64,000 nucleotides of DNA, taken from Artemia franciscana. Its lineage: Eukaryota > Arthropoda > Branchiopoda > Anostraca > Artemiidae. Of the stretch, positions 23,229 to 36,730 are shown piece by piece. Within the stretch, counting starts at the first letter, position 1. Every line of letters starts with the position of its first letter. The stretch lies in assembly GCF_032884065.1 (NCBI RefSeq), contig NC_088867.1, positions 45,447,453-45,511,452 of the forward strand. Reading direction: 5' to 3'. A program made the translations under genes and the position numbers. The notes below the pieces were generated by a model, which saw only the letters and a list, made by a program, of their open reading frames with translations, searched no databases and had not been told where the DNA came from.

Positions 23229-24859
23229 CAAAAACAATTGACCCCCCTCCCCTTCCCGCACAAAAAAAGCATACCAAATGTATTTGAGCTACTCCAATCC
23301 CGTCCAGGTAATAAGAGTCCAGCCTAATGCAGGTTATATTTTAATTACTTATAGTTTTACTGACGAGCAATTCTGATTTTCACCTTCTCTTCTTCACTTG
23401 GTCAATTGCAATTCCTTTTTTCTAATTGTAGACGTTTCTGTTTTACTCTGGTTTTTACCAGCATTGAGCATGTCTCGTTTGACGCATCTAAAGATATTAG
23501 CAGCCTTTTTTTCTATCTTTTCTTGTCCTTTTTTTGCTGGCTGGTGTTTAACCCCCCCCCCCAAAAAAAAAAAAACACACGGTAAATTATCCCCTACGGA
23601 AAATACTCTTCTCCTGAAAAAACGGAAAATACCTCCTCCCCGTGGAAAGTATCATCCCCACGCAGCTGGCTGGTCCCCAATCCCCTTGGACTACAAAAAA
23701 GGACTAGAAATATCAATTTCTGATGGAATGAGCACATTCTGAAGTTTCTTTGACCTTGAAGTGGAGGTGAGGACAAGAAAGGGGCAATCCCCCTCCTGTA
23801 CGCAGTAAATTCTGCTCATATTGGGGTTTAGCGTTATTCTTAACTTCAGAATAACAGTGTAAACCAGAAATCATAAGAGCGTAGATGTCAATTTCACATT
23901 TTTGATGCGTTTTTAAAAGTTTCTTTTGTACCCCCCCCCCCTAACAAATGTTAGAAAATACCCTTTTGCTGGCTTTTTGTTGGGAAACTTTTCATGTAGG
24001 GGATTACCGGTCTGATGTTAAAAACAATCAGAAATTAGTCTTTATCAAATGAAAGTGCTCAAGAAATATTTTTCACCTGAGATCGCCCCAAGAAAGTTTC
24101 TGGGTGGAATTTTCAGCTAGAATGTAATTGTCTTGGAGGAATTTCACTGGAGGGGGGAATATTTTTTATATGAAAGGAGCTTTCCACGGTGGAGTTTTTC
24201 CGTGGAGGAAGGAATTTTTCATGGAGAGGAGCCAGATTTCCCGGCATTATTTGAGAGCACGATTAAAAATTAAATAAGAAAAAAGTTTTTTTTTAACTGG
24301 AAGTAAGAAGCAACATCAAAACTTAAAATGGACAGAAATTATTGCGTATACCTTAGTATAGTTCAGTATATAGCATACATATGTAGTTTAGTATATAGTA
24401 TACATAAACTTTAGCATACGTATACTTTAATTAATTGTAAGTTTTGAATTTTTCGTCCTGAAGTAATAGGAAAATAAGTTTTTTGAACTGAAAGATTAAA
24501 ATAGTAACCAAAACTCTAAAAACTGATTTTCAATATCAACAAACACATCAACAAAATTCAATTATTATGCTGATTTAAGATATATAAGTTTCATAAAGTT
24601 TAGTGTTACCCATCAAAAGTTACGGGCCTAGCAAAACTTACCCGATTTCTGAAATAAGGGGTGGAGATATACCCCTTAAAATTGCAGGAATCTTCAGCGA
24701 AGTATTATAAATATGTTAAAAGGATCGACGGAAACTTTAAGTTCTGAAACTTGTACCCTGGTCAATCTCTTAGCGACCTTGATTTCAGCCCCTCTCAAAA
24801 ATGTGATGGTTAAATAGTTTCTGAGAACGGAGATGTCCACTCTACCGTCCTCAGTGTAT

Positions 24860-25604
24860 GAAGAAGAATAAACAAGAGCAAAGAGCTCATATGACCCTTG
24901 TAACGGGGTTGAAAGAGCCAAGAGCTCATTTGGTATGAGCTCTAGCAAAATTCTAAGAATCAATAGATTGCTTTAAAAGGAAAATCGGATGCTTAATGCC
25001 GGTCGGAATTAAAAATTAGAGGCTGAGTCACGAGGTCCTTCTAAATATAAAAATTAATAAGGATCCGATCACCCGCTCGTAAGTTAAAAATACCTCAATT
25101 TTTTTGATTTTTCCTCTCCCTTCAGCCCCCCAGATGGTCGAATCGGGAAAAACGACTTTATCAAGTCAATTTGTGCAGCTCCCTGACACGCCAACCAATT
25201 TTATCGTCCTAGCACAACCAGAAGCACCAAACTCGCTAAAGCACCCCATCCCCAAACTCCCCCAAAGAGAGCGGATCCAGTCCGGTTACGTCAATCGCGA
25301 CATTTATCTACGACATTTATAGGCGTTTTCCGAGATTTTCGGTTTCCCCGTCCAACTCCCCCCAATGTCAACCGATCTGGTCGGGATTTGAAATATGAGA
25401 TCTGAGGAAAATCAGAGGCTTAATGCCGGTCGGAGCCAATTTCTACTTTAATTTGGGCTGGTCCCTGATATGCCTGCCAAATTTCGTCGTCCTGGCTTGC
25501 CTGGAAGTGCCTAAAGTAGGAAAACCGGGAGAGACAGACCGACCGACCGACAGAATTTGTGATAGCTACATGTCACTTGAAAGATATCAAGTGCCATAAA
25601 AAGT
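24860..25604 (+). mobile_element. Inverted hairpin/microsatellite relative, copy in unit 2
   Basis: Counterpart of 11880-12625. The terminal stem-loop is at 25574-25593, with one substitution in the loop region. Confidence 0.6.
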
Positions 25605-28600
25605 ATAGATGAAAATTTTCAGGATAATATATAAGACAGCCGCCAAATTGAAAACGAAATAGAAATTTAAATAAAAATTTGCATTTAAAGGTTATTAATT
25701 GCTAATACAGACTGTACAAGAATAGTCAATGATGACACATGTACCTAGACCCAGTGTAGCTCTTCTCGAGAAAACACTTGTATTTATTTGGATTTATTGG
25801 ATGTCTTATGTCCCTGAGGCCTGTGTCTATGGAATGAAGTTGCATGGCTCAATTCAACGAGACGTCTTAATTCGTGCAGAAATATTCGTTTTACCACGAT
25901 CTGTGAAATACTGCACAGTCAGTTTACTAGAATCTGTCACTGATTCGAAGCAGGGATCTAGAGCGACAGAAACTATGTGTACCCAGGTTGTCCGAATCGC
26001 GTATCTATATTACTATAAAAACAGCTTGAGTGTTAGAGTTGAATTTTTGAGAGTTTCTGGGGGTTAATTCAGTCCATAATTTTCCACAAGAATATAAGAC
26101 ATTGCACCAAATTGACTCAAAATTGACTGACCAAATTAAGGTGAATTTACAGACTAGCACATAAACACAATAATACCTCACACAACCGAGAAAAATTATC
26201 ACTTTACCAAAAAAGAAAAAAAGCTATATTATCTGGATTTCACTAGCTATTGTAAATTAAATTCATTTTTATTTAGAACTGATAAAAAAAATTGTTCAGT
26301 TTGTGAATTTAGTGATGGAGAGACTTGGTATCATTTTTTTTTTTGGGGGGGTTAAAGACTTATGAAAAGGACAACATTGAGATGCAAGTCAAATCACAAC
26401 AGTTTTTGCTTCTCCTTAAAGTTTAAGTTTTTGGTTCTCATATTAAAGTTCTCTTATATATTAAAAAAGTTAACTTGTTTTAATAAATTAATTTTATTTT
26501 ACATACCAATAGCGGCAGAGTGAAATATCGGTTCTCATCTGTTGTGCACCGAGTTTGAAGGACAATAAACAGCCTTTTTCTTTGTAAGAAAGTTTGATTC
26601 CCATTTTGCATTTCGTATCAAATTTAGTAGATAAGTGAACATTCTTAATTCTGTAGGATTAAAAAACAATTGATAGAACTTAAAACTGGTTTACATTAAT
26701 GAACTAGTGGAAAAAGAAAAGGTTTGTCGCCGGTTCTGGAAATACCGTTTTTGATAAGTTCTAAGTTATAATAAGAACTGAACACAAGTAGGGAAGACTA
26801 ATAAAGGCATGTACAAACCATTAGCTGATTTTTACAGGTTCAACAGCATCCACAGAATTTGCTCTAATTGTTGGGTCTCATTTATCATCTGTGGTAAATT
26901 ATTCAAATGAGGAGAGAGAAACAGAAGAAAGGAAGGACACCAGTGCCACTGTAGACCTAGAAAAGTTTCAGTGCGTTTCGAGGATTATTTAGCTGCCTGA
27001 AACTTCAAAATGAAGAAAATCATCTTGTTGTTTGTCGTAAAATAAGAATCACTAAATTTTTTTAGGGGTTTGAGGTGATAATGGGAAACTTGCAAAAAAA
27101 AGTTTTTGCAAGTTTTATCTCGCAATAGTAAAATTTTTCGCAAAATTTTATTTCGCAATAAATGAAATTTATTTATCTGACATATTTTCAATTTATTTTT
27201 CAAACTTCAAAAAACCAATTTTTTAAGGAAATTTGGTGGATAGGTAGAGCTGAAGCTTAGATGTGTAAGGATAACGGAAATGTCGAATTACGTTGAAGGG
27301 TTAAAACCACAGGACTTCAGAAAAATAGCATACCAAAAACTTGCACAGGAAAAAAAATCGATTCATTTGTTTGACAACACTCCAAATTCTCTCGAAGAAT
27401 AACAACGAATGCAATAGGGTTCGAATCTTGATGCTTGATACAATGACAGTCTTGTGAGCATAATAATAGGTTAATTGAAAAGATTGCTTAAAAATGACTA
27501 GTGGCGGTTGTAGTCTTCCTTGCACGCGGATCAGAATTATGATCTTAACCCGATGACCCATTCTAATTGCTCCTTTAAAGTAATGATCTGGTCTTTGTTT
27601 ATTTATTTATTTTATCACTTCTTTACATGTCTTTTATCTCTAATCGATTAACGTCCTTTTTTCTTTTCTAGGCTAAGCAGTAGCTGAGCAGTAAATTTTG
27701 AAAAACTAACTGTGTAAGCCTGTACACTGTTGCCGTCTTTTTGCGTGATAGCCTTAATTTTCACAGAGAAAGGCGTTGCATCAGACCAGGCTTCTTGTAA
27801 TGTTAAAGTTAAAATAAAAATCAAGGGCTTTCAACCTTAAATTCGTTTCATTCTCTGTAAAATTCTTGTTTGTGCCTTTTTTCTTCTTCTTTTTCACATT
27901 TTAAAAGAAATAGAGCCCTTAACATTTTTGAACTAATTATATTTTTTGCTCATCCTTTGCTAAACGAATTTACTGCACATCCCAGCTCTTCTGCTCTTCG
28001 TGAAGTCTTCTCAACCAAGAAATTCCAGCATGAGTCTTCCTGAGTTAAGAAAATAAATTGAAAATTTTAAATATACTGATTTTACTGATTTAAAATATAT
28101 AAGTTTCATCATTTATGTATTTATTATTGTTTTAAAAAGTAGAGTTGTAAAAGAGTCAAACTTTAGCGTAAAGAGCGGGGTGTTGAGGAGGGAACCACCC
28201 TTTTAATATACGGAATAATTTCTGTTTATGTTAAGTTTTAATGTCGCTCCTTACTTGCAGTTAAAAAAAAAACTTTTTTTTTATTTGTAATTACTTAAGG
28301 AACCCTGATTAAAAGGTTGATTCAGCAAAGGCTGAAGCTCATGTAGTAATTAACGTGTATATGCCTACAAATTATAACAAGAACAATCTGATTCACAATT
28401 TGCGTCTGTGTGCAAGCTTTTAGTCAGGGTTCTTAAAAAAGTGGCCTAAGAAGGATAACTTCATATACTGAGCTAATTTCCTCAACTTTAACTTAAATCA
28501 TGTTGTTGCTTCGTTTGTCAGTCGCAAGATCAAAGTTTTTAAAGAATGATTCTATTCGGACCTCCTTCCTATCTCTACTTTCTTTTAATCATCCCCACCT

Positions 28601-31020
28601 ATTACTCAAAATGTAGAAGCGAGTTGGTTTTCATACCGAAGCTTTTAATTTGAAGACTGTTCTTTATTACTACAGCTCCAGCAAGCAGTACAGGAAAATC
28701 AATCCTCTTAAGATTTTTATTGCTATCTATAGAATCTATTGCACTGTCCATGAATTGGCACTTTTTCAGTATCAGGTGGTGTTGTTGAGGTAACAGATAT
28801 TTTAAATAATTCTCCATGTTTGACTATGAAAAATAACCCAGCGTCAAAAACTACCCCAATCAACGCTTAAAATCAATTGTGTAAGATTGTTATCCCAACT
28901 ACTACGATTGGTCATGACTTTCCAATCAGATAGGCAGCTGAATATAATACTGGGTAATAAGATGGCCACCGCAAATGTATGACAAGAAAATATTTTTCAA
29001 GAAAACCGAAAAGTTTTACTACCCTTTTTAATTGACCAATAAAACTGGTGGGCAACTAGGCAACCTCCCTGCCAAATATTGTTTTCAAAAATGCTGCGAT
29101 AAATTTTTTTAGATAGCCATTTTCTTCATCCTAGTTAAAAGGCCTAAAAACTATGCCCTTGAGTATAACATGACCTGCCCCCTAAACAGCCCCTGGGTAA
29201 AGGTGTTTATGTTATAAAATGTATCTATTGTTTACCAATAGTAGTTGCTATTAAGATGCAAGTATAAATTTTCAGGGAGGAGGGGGAATTTTCTGCTTGG
29301 GGTTTTTTCCACGGGGGAATTTTCTATGGGGTTGAAGTTTCCAGGGAGTGAACTTGTCAAGGGAAATTATAGACTAGAAATTTGCCAGAATTCTCATAAA
29401 AAATTTTTTTATATGTATTGCTTTCTTTTTCCCGTGTCAATCCTAAGCGTGGAGTGGTTAAAAGTAATTGTTTGGGGCAGATTTTAAACGGGATTGAATT
29501 ATATAGAAGATATTTCTATGGTAAGGGGGGTTCCGTCCGTGGAAATGGGATCATATTTCCTGGAATTATTTAAAAATAACCAAAACTCAATAAAAAAAAC
29601 AAGTTTTTTTTTTTCTATTAAAAGTAAGGAGCAACATTAAAACTTAAAACAAGCAGTAATAATTTCTAATATGTTGGGGGTTGCCCTCTCCTCAGGACCT
29701 CCATCTGTACGCTAAAATTTGATTTGTGTCCCAATTCTTTCAGAATGATTCCTGAAACACAAAAACATTAAATAGAACACAGTGGCTTTTTTAAAAGTAC
29801 TGAAAAACTTTAGCGTAAAGACCGAGATTTTGAGGAGGGAGCAACCCCCCTCATTTACGCAATAATTTCTGTTAGTTTTAAGTTTTAATGCTGTTCATTA
29901 CTTTCAGTTTTTGTGAAGATAAAAATTGTATTTATTTAATTTTTACTTTCCTTCTCAACGCCCCGCTCTTTACGCTAAAGTTTTTTTACTATTTTAAAAT
30001 GTAGAGTTAAGAAAAAGATTCAAACTTTAGCATAAAGAGTGGGGCGTTGAGAAGGAAAAGCCCCTTTCATATACGGAGTAATATCTGTTCGTTTTAAGTT
30101 TTAATGTCGCTCCTTACTTTCATTTAAAAAACTTGTTTTTTTAATTTATTCGCGGTAAGAGCTTACTCTTCCTAGGACATACTCTTCCTAGGACACAAAC
30201 TCAAATCCCTGATACGGATAAGCTAAACCGTGGGAAAGAAATCTTCTTAAAAACAGATAGCGGCTTATCATGAAAAAAACCGTACCGAAGGGGACGCTCC
30301 CAGGGGTCGTCTATGCATACACGTAGTACTTTTCAGTCGTTGTAAAGAAGATGAAGCTGTGCTGTTTGGGGTTTTAATCTAGACTAACTTCTTGGTATTA
30401 CTAAAATAGTCGACAATGCCATGACTGACATTCACTGATGCGGTAGATTACAATAATTTGATAAAATTGCATTTATGCCACTTTTCAATTGCTTGGAAGA
30501 CTAACTAATGAAAGCTATCAGAAGTAGATCTACAGCCCAAATAACGAATATCAATTGTAATTCCTAACAGTGCACAAAAGGGAATATATTTTAAGCATTT
30601 TACATGATTAAATAAGCGTATTTCTCCTTACTTTCAGTAGAAAACACTTATTTTTCCTTATATAATTTCTGTTCGTTGTTTAAATACTCCCGGGAAATTC
30701 GGCTTCCCCTATATTGTGAATTCCCTTACCCTGCGAAGATTTTCTCCATGGAGAGAGCCTTTACCAAAAAAAAGCTTTAAAAATCACATAAAAATGTTGT
30801 TATATGCGCTTCAGTTACTTTTAGACGATTTGGCCAAAATTTTGACGTGAAGGATTCAAACCCAGTGCTCCCCCTGGATACGGCCTTAGCTTAGTTTTAT
30901 CCACGTCATTCTTTTTCGATTGACCTGTAGCGTTAATGATAGAATTCATCCTAATAGAAATTATAAGGAATATAGAAAAGTAAGCGTTTATTTTAAAACC
31001 AAAGCAACAACGACAAAAAA

Positions 31021-31229
31021 AAAATCACAGAATGACTAGAAACGTTCGTGTAATATCCCGGCATCATTAAAAGAACGAACAGAAACTAAATTTAAAAAAC
31101 AATTTTTTTCGGCTAGAAGCAAGGAGTAACATTAAAGTAGTAAGAACTCACTCAAGAAGTGAAGTTAGGATAAAGATTCTTACTTCCTTATATATAGGAT
31201 AACAGGCACGTAATTTTGGAAAACGACTA
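31021..31229. other. Junction spacer after the tandem duplication
   Basis: No gene is seen. It includes a short foldback-like word, 'ggctagaagcaaggagtaacatta', at about 31112. Confidence 0.35.
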
Positions 31230-31412
31230 TTTCGAATTTAATCTGGTCCGGTCCCTGATACGCTTGCCAAATTTCATCGTCCTAGCTTACCTGGAAGTGC
31301 CTAAGGTAGCAAAACTGGGACCGACAGACACACCGACAGACCGACAGACAGAGAGACAGACCGACAGAATTGGCGATTGTTATATGTCACTTGGTTAATA
31401 CCAAGTGCTATA
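31230..31412 (+). mobile_element. Solo hairpin/microsatellite end
   Basis: It contains 'gccaaatttcatcgtcctag', 'cttacctggaagtgcctaa', a GACA/GACC microsatellite (31321-31369), 'ttatatgt' and the terminal 20-nt stem-loop CACTTGGTTAATACCAAGTG at 31388-31407. The ~280-bp units are absent. Confidence 0.6.
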
Positions 31413-31420
31413 AAAAAACA

Positions 31421-33553
31421 CCAGATAAACACGCATCCGTGATTTTTCTTCTGGCAAAAATTGCAAAATTTAACATTTTTGTAACTAGGAGTTAGAGAAC
31501 TCTGCAGTACGGCTCTGGTACCCTGAATATGATGGTGTGATTTTTATTAAGATTGCTTTAATTTTTTGGAGTATTTTCCCCTATTTCAAAAACCAAGCAA
31601 ATTTTCTCAGACTCGTACCTTTTGATTGGTATCACTAAACTTAATGAATCTCGTTTATTTAGAATCAGGACATTAAATTGATTCTTTTCATGTATCTATT
31701 GATATTATAATGCCGTTTTTAGAGTTTCGGTTACTATTGAGCCGAGTCACTCCTTACTTACAGTTTGTTACCATGAACTGTTTGATTGAGTTTGTGTTTT
31801 TAAATGCAATCGAATGAAAACTCTGTTGTTTTCCAACTGGTCATATTTTGTAATATAGAATCTAAGTTAAGTAATGGTTGGAGGGGGCAGTAGCGTTCTT
31901 CATATTAAGGCTGTCTTTGTTCGTTCGCCTTTCAATCGTGACGTTGAGATCTGTCTATGCTAAGTAGACCATGGGTCAGCATGCACAAAAAAACTTTCTG
32001 AAAAAGTTTTTAAGAAAGTAAAAAAAAACGGATAGTAAAGTTTGATTAATGCTCATGAAACAAAACAAAATATGATGAATGTTTAATAGTTTAGAAGCAA
32101 AATTGGCCAATATATTTGCATATTAAGAGTGGGGGTGAGGTTAATGCATAGCATATATTAAATACGTCAGCTAACCATTGCTGTATTTTATATATGCTAT
32201 GCTTGACCCCGCCCCCCTTAATGTGCAAATGTATAGCCCAAGTTTGTTTGCATAAGCCAAGCCAAAATACAAACTAAATAGGCTACTTAAATAAAATATA
32301 ACTACAATTTATTTGCAACCAAATCAAAGCTAATTGTGCGGTATCAAGAAGCTGCTTGACCAGTTTCTTGTGTCATGCTCGCATCATACGTGATCAAGGT
32401 AAATACCCCCAGTCCTGCGGAAAACAGCCCCCCTCCGCGGAAAATACCTCCCAGAAACAGCCTTCCTGGAGAATACCCCATCCCCTGCATATAACCCCTC
32501 GGGAAATACCCCCGTCTCCTCAGAAATACCCCTCTCCCCAAGGTAAATACCCCCCTCCCTTGTATCACATGGAAAATAAGGCTCTCAAAATTTGAGAATT
32601 TTATTTGAATTTAGTTTTTATTTTCCGTACGGGGTAGGAATTTTGGTGCTTGTGTATTATAGGCCACTCACTAAAGCTAACCCCATGTGAAACTTGAGAA
32701 CAAACCGGTTTCTTCGTTAGTTTCTTTAAGCTTAGCACGAGACAAGACAAAGACAAGGGCCAGAATAGATGGGAAATATATAATTTGGGCTATATATTTG
32801 CGCGTAAGGGGAGGGGGTAAAGTATTTGGACAGTCTGAAGTCAGAAAACAAATCTAACTTCAAACTTGCTAAGCCATGTCTTGGCGAGCTTACTTCCCCA
32901 TTTGATTTCATGTTCTCCCAATCCTTTTCTCTGCTCCTTAATATAAACTCTATCAAAAAGAACCATATAACTGTGGGTAGAACACAATCGTTCTTATCTC
33001 CTGATTTAATACGGCAGGAGCTACTAACCTGATTTCCTATCTTAACCTACCCTACTCTTATAGAAACTTTGCTAAGGCTCTTGTATCTGCTGAATCAAAC
33101 GCTAACTTGTAAATTTAAGAGAGTGAGGATTAAGGGTTTTTTGATAACTAAGGCGCTTCTCAATTATTAACCTAAGAGTGGAAATTTGGTCGAAGCATCT
33201 TCTACTCCTTCTAAAATCAAACTGTTATTCTCTTAAAACTATCTAGAGAATATCCAAGTCTTAAAATGTATCATACAAATTTAATTTGCTTCCTACAGAA
33301 ACCAGGCCAATGTCTCTAATTACCACACCCTGTTTATCACCTTTCTTATGGAGGGGTTATTTGACCTTCGTACAATTGTGAACAAGATTGCAATTACAAA
33401 ATTTAATCTGATGCATTTGGGGATAAAAAGGTTTGATGGGGTACTGTTCACCCTCATATCACATTCTACTCTTCAAAAGCGCACACAAACTTTCGATTTC
33501 CAATCAAATTAGCAGCTCGAATGTTTATGCGTCAACCCCCTCCATAGAAACAA
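31421..33553 (+). repeat. Second direct duplication, copy 1 (~2.13 kb)
   Basis: Matches 37651-39765 in the same orientation, about 6.2 kb away, with few differences. The first ~365 bp (31421-31785) are a terminal arm of the hairpin-ended family, finishing 'ccatgaactgtttga'. At 32400-32560 there is a C-rich degenerate minisatellite of 'ggaaatacccc' words. The rest is noncoding. Confidence 0.85.
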
Positions 33554-33841
33554 ATTCTCTACTTATAAAGTGGAGAATTTTGCTTCAAATTCTCCACTTA
33601 TAAAGTGGACATGTCACTCGATGCCTTTTTATCATGTTTTTTGAGAATAAAATAGTCGCTTCTATCGCATCCATAGAAACGATTTTGAGGAAAAAGTGTT
33701 TTCTAGTTGCCCTCCATTTTTTTGGTCTTTTAAAAAGGACAATAGAACTAGAATTAACCAAATCACGACATTTTAGACCCACAGAGTCGATACGATCAAC
33801 CCTGAAAAAACAACAACAAATAAACACCCATCTGCGATCTT
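33554..33841. other. Short palindromes, then noncoding
   Basis: At 33551-33612 the motif 'ctccacttataaagtgga' and its near-copy form two adjacent small palindromes. After that the sequence is diverged foldback-family body ('gaaaaagtgttttctagttgccctcc'). Confidence 0.4.
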
Positions 33842-34153
33842 TTTGGAGCTGGACAAGAAGGCATGGGAGAACCTGGGCAAGGAGATATGGCCAGACCTGT
33901 ACAAGGAGGTATGACCAGACCAAGAGAAGGAGGTATGAGTGGGCCTAGTTGCACTAGAGACTCTGTTATTGACAATAGCTCTAGTGGACCTGGTGGAATT
34001 GTTTTAAGTGTTGCTTCTTGTCTTGGAATGTCCAGTAGTTTTTGAGGAATTTATCTACCTTTGGGTGATGGAAAATATGGAATAAGGGGCTCTGCTCCAG
34101 GAATAATAATTTCAATGATGACGCCCCCAACAGGTGCACCTCAGGCCCATTTT
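33842..34153 (+). pseudogene. Gly/Pro/Met-rich exon-like stretch with splice donor
   Basis: An open frame runs from 33842 with a repeating pattern GEPGQGDMARPVQGGMTR, then GPSCTRDSVIDNSSSGPGG, to a TGA at 34043-34045. It continues in the same frame as GIYLPLGDGKYGIRGSAPG and ends TGAPQAHF exactly at a GTAAGT donor (34154). Composition and codon texture look genic and differ from the repeats around it. I do not recognise the protein. The in-frame stop suggests a decayed exon, or two exons with an intron I cannot delimit. Confidence 0.4.
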
Positions 34154-34756
34154 GTAAGTACAATTTCTGACACTTTTGACACTAGTATTGTATCATAAAC
34201 ACAGTTAAAAGCTAATTTATGTTTCTGAATTTAGCCTATAAAATCTCCTTTAAATTTTTCTAAATGACTGTAAGGGAAAAATTACTTTCAGCACAAAACC
34301 ACAAGTATTAAAAAAAATAATTAGGGGATTTTATATATCCACTGGAAAATTGTTAGGAAAATCTATGCCTACAAATTTACTTACGCCTCACTTCACTCTT
34401 TGCTATCGGTAGCACGAGTCTTTGGTTCTCCCCCCCCCCTCAGACGGTGCTCGAGGCTTCGTCATTTGCAACTTAGTATTATAACCTAGTATTTCCAGAT
34501 ATTAGGTTTCTTCTTCTTTAAGTATAAATATTTCTTTTGAATTTATTCAAAACTTGAGTGCGTCTCAAAAATAAAGCATCCAATAATACATTCGAGGATG
34601 CCTTATCTGACTTATGGGCTTAACACAAAACTATTCTAACGGCGAGCTAGCTGATATACTAAGAAAACTAGGCGAATAACAACCTTAGTTTCGTTTACTC
34701 AACAGCAAGCAAAACTTATTTGTTAATCTACCTAATTAATCATTCATGGTCAGCTT
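34154..34756. other. No gene seen
   Basis: AT-rich sequence following the candidate donor, with a C run at 34431-34440. No next exon is recognisable. Confidence 0.35.
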
Positions 34757-34856
34757 CGTCCAAGCTTACCTGGAAGTGCCTAAAGTAGCAAAACCTGGAC
34801 CGACAGACATAATTTGTGATTGCTATATGTCACTTGGTTAATACCAAGTGCCATAA
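34757..34856 (+). mobile_element. Short hairpin-end remnant
   Basis: The minimal version of the family end: 'cttacctggaagtgcctaaa', a brief GACA remnant and the stem-loop CACTTGGTTAATACCAAGTG at 34831-34850. Confidence 0.6.
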
Positions 34857-35989
34857 GAACTAAGGAGTAATATTAAAACTTGAAAAAAAAGAAATCATCC
34901 CAAATATGAGAAAGATTACCCGCTCCTCAAAATTTCACTATTTATGCTAAAGTTATACGTTTGTTAAAATTCTTTTAAAGCGATGCTGAAGCCGATTGAA
35001 TTAGAATAAGAAATTTTTTTTAAGGCACTGTAGTCGATTACAACTCAATCGGTAAAACTGGTTAAAAAACGCCAAATCTTAAGAAAGAGTACTAGAACGT
35101 TCAATTTTAATTGAATGAACCCCCTTAAAAATTTATTCAACCACCCCTCTTATAAAAACCTTATTTGTTAAAAATCGGCTATTTGTATAGCTTACAGACC
35201 TTGCCCCGGGGGATGGAAGGGGGATTGTCAAACCTAGAGGCATGGCTATTTGACCTTTAGACTATTTTGAACAAAATGTCTTTTCAAAATTGTGATCGAA
35301 TGTGTTTGCGGAAAAAAACAAAGTGGTGAGTGGCTTGTTTCCCTCCAATCACTTTTGTCTCTTGAAAAAAGCCCTAGAACCTTTAATTTCAAGTAGATGC
35401 GACCATCCCTTGTATATGAAGTGCCCCTTACAAAAAATAAATAAATATTAATGCACTGGACGCTTATGGCTCTTTACTATGGGAAACGCTATAGAATTGC
35501 CTCTGACACTGTACCCTTGACCTACTCTGTCGATGCCTTAGGTTTGGAGGCGTTCTCTCCAAATGTGCTTACCTGAAACTTGCTAGAATAAAATATAATA
35601 AATAGAGTAAACATACGATTCAGCTTTATTCAAGAAAATGAAAGATAATATAAAAATATTTCTTTGTCCGTTTCCCTATTCCAAAACTCAAAACAATTAA
35701 AATACTCCCATTTGAAAGTAGAGCTCATTAAAGTAGCCATCCCATTAAAAATATTGCTCTGGGTATTCGCATCCGCTAAATCTCGAGTTATCAAACCAAG
35801 TTGTCATCGAGTTGAACGAATCAACTTACTAGTTTATTTCTAGGGGGTAGTGGATTTGAAGTAGTTGGTAACGAGACTTTGACGAAAATGGTAGGCTTTG
35901 AATCGACAAAGGATAAATTTAGTATTTGAAACAAAGTGTATAAAGAGGTAAAATCTTTGTGATAGGCTAGAGTGGTGTAGATTTAAAGG
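34857..35989. other. Diverged foldback-family debris; no gene
   Basis: Recognisable words include 'ttgccccgggggatgg' and 'gcaactcaatcggtaaaac'. No frame or boundary is supportable. Confidence 0.35.
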
Positions 35990-36730
35990 TGAAATTCTAG
36001 TTAATTGACTTCTTGTTATCTGGGAAAGGGTTTAGATTAGGAAAATGAAACTTTCAGGGATGGATCTATAGGCTAAAGTATGTCCCGGGAAGGTTTTTTA
36101 AACTACCCACCTCCACTCCTCCCTCTAGAGGGCCCTGAAATTTTCCTACATGACATATATAAAAAACAAATGTTGTTTTTTTCAAAAATTAGGAAATATA
36201 TTTGCATATCTTTAAAACCTTATAAAATGGGATTAAGCAAAGTTACAAAGCTGAAAACAATTTTGTTGTACTTCAGTTAAGCAGAAGTTCTATTTTACAA
36301 GGTTTTACTTTTATAACACGTATTTTAAAGGTCATAAAAGGTTAGAGCACTCTAGAAGGAGAAGGAGTGGAGGTAGGTAGTTCAAAACACTTTCCCAGGA
36401 CATACTTTAGCCTTTAGACCCATATCTGAAAATTTCATTTTCCTAACCTAAACCCTTTCTGAGATAGCAGGAAGTCAATTAACTAGAATTTTACCAAATT
36501 CTTATCGTAAAATGTTTTTTTGTCAAAATTTCAATAGGTATAGGACCTGTCATGTAGGCGAATTTCAGAGCCCTCTAGAGGAAGAAGGAGTGGATGTGGG
36601 TACTTCAAAATATCTTCCCAGTCTATTCTTTAGTCTTTAGACCCATTTCTGAAAGTTTCAAGTTCCTAATCTCACCCCTTTCCAAGATAGCAAAAAAGAA
36701 GCTAAACTAGAATTTTACCTTCAAACTTTT
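35990..36730. repeat. Same dispersed repeat as 1-885, in both orientations
   Basis: Bases 35990-36180 carry the 1-885 family inverted ('gactagttaattgacttctt' type block, 'aaactttcagggat', 'agagggccctgaaa'). Bases 36345-36500 and 36510-36720 carry it forward, including 'gacctgtcatgtaggc' and 'ccctttccaagatag'. The inverted and direct arms could fold back. Confidence 0.6.

Larger units (their letters stand above)
18801..31020 (+). repeat. Tandem duplication, unit 2 (12,220 bp)
   Basis: A direct copy of 5886-18800. Main differences by eye are an insertion of about 69 bp near 21428-21496, loss of 773 bp near 29946, and scattered substitutions and homopolymer length changes. Counterparts: RPB2 exon 20677-20886; hairpin/microsatellite repeat 22327-23228; its inverted relative 24860-25604; foldback fragments 24280-24680, 28110-28290 and 29000-30130. 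The unit ends at the A run before 31021. Confidence 0.95.

Noticed and set aside
32344..32595. Gly/Arg- or Pro-rich open frames on both strands
   Set aside because: Translation of the C-rich minisatellite, with frames open on both strands.
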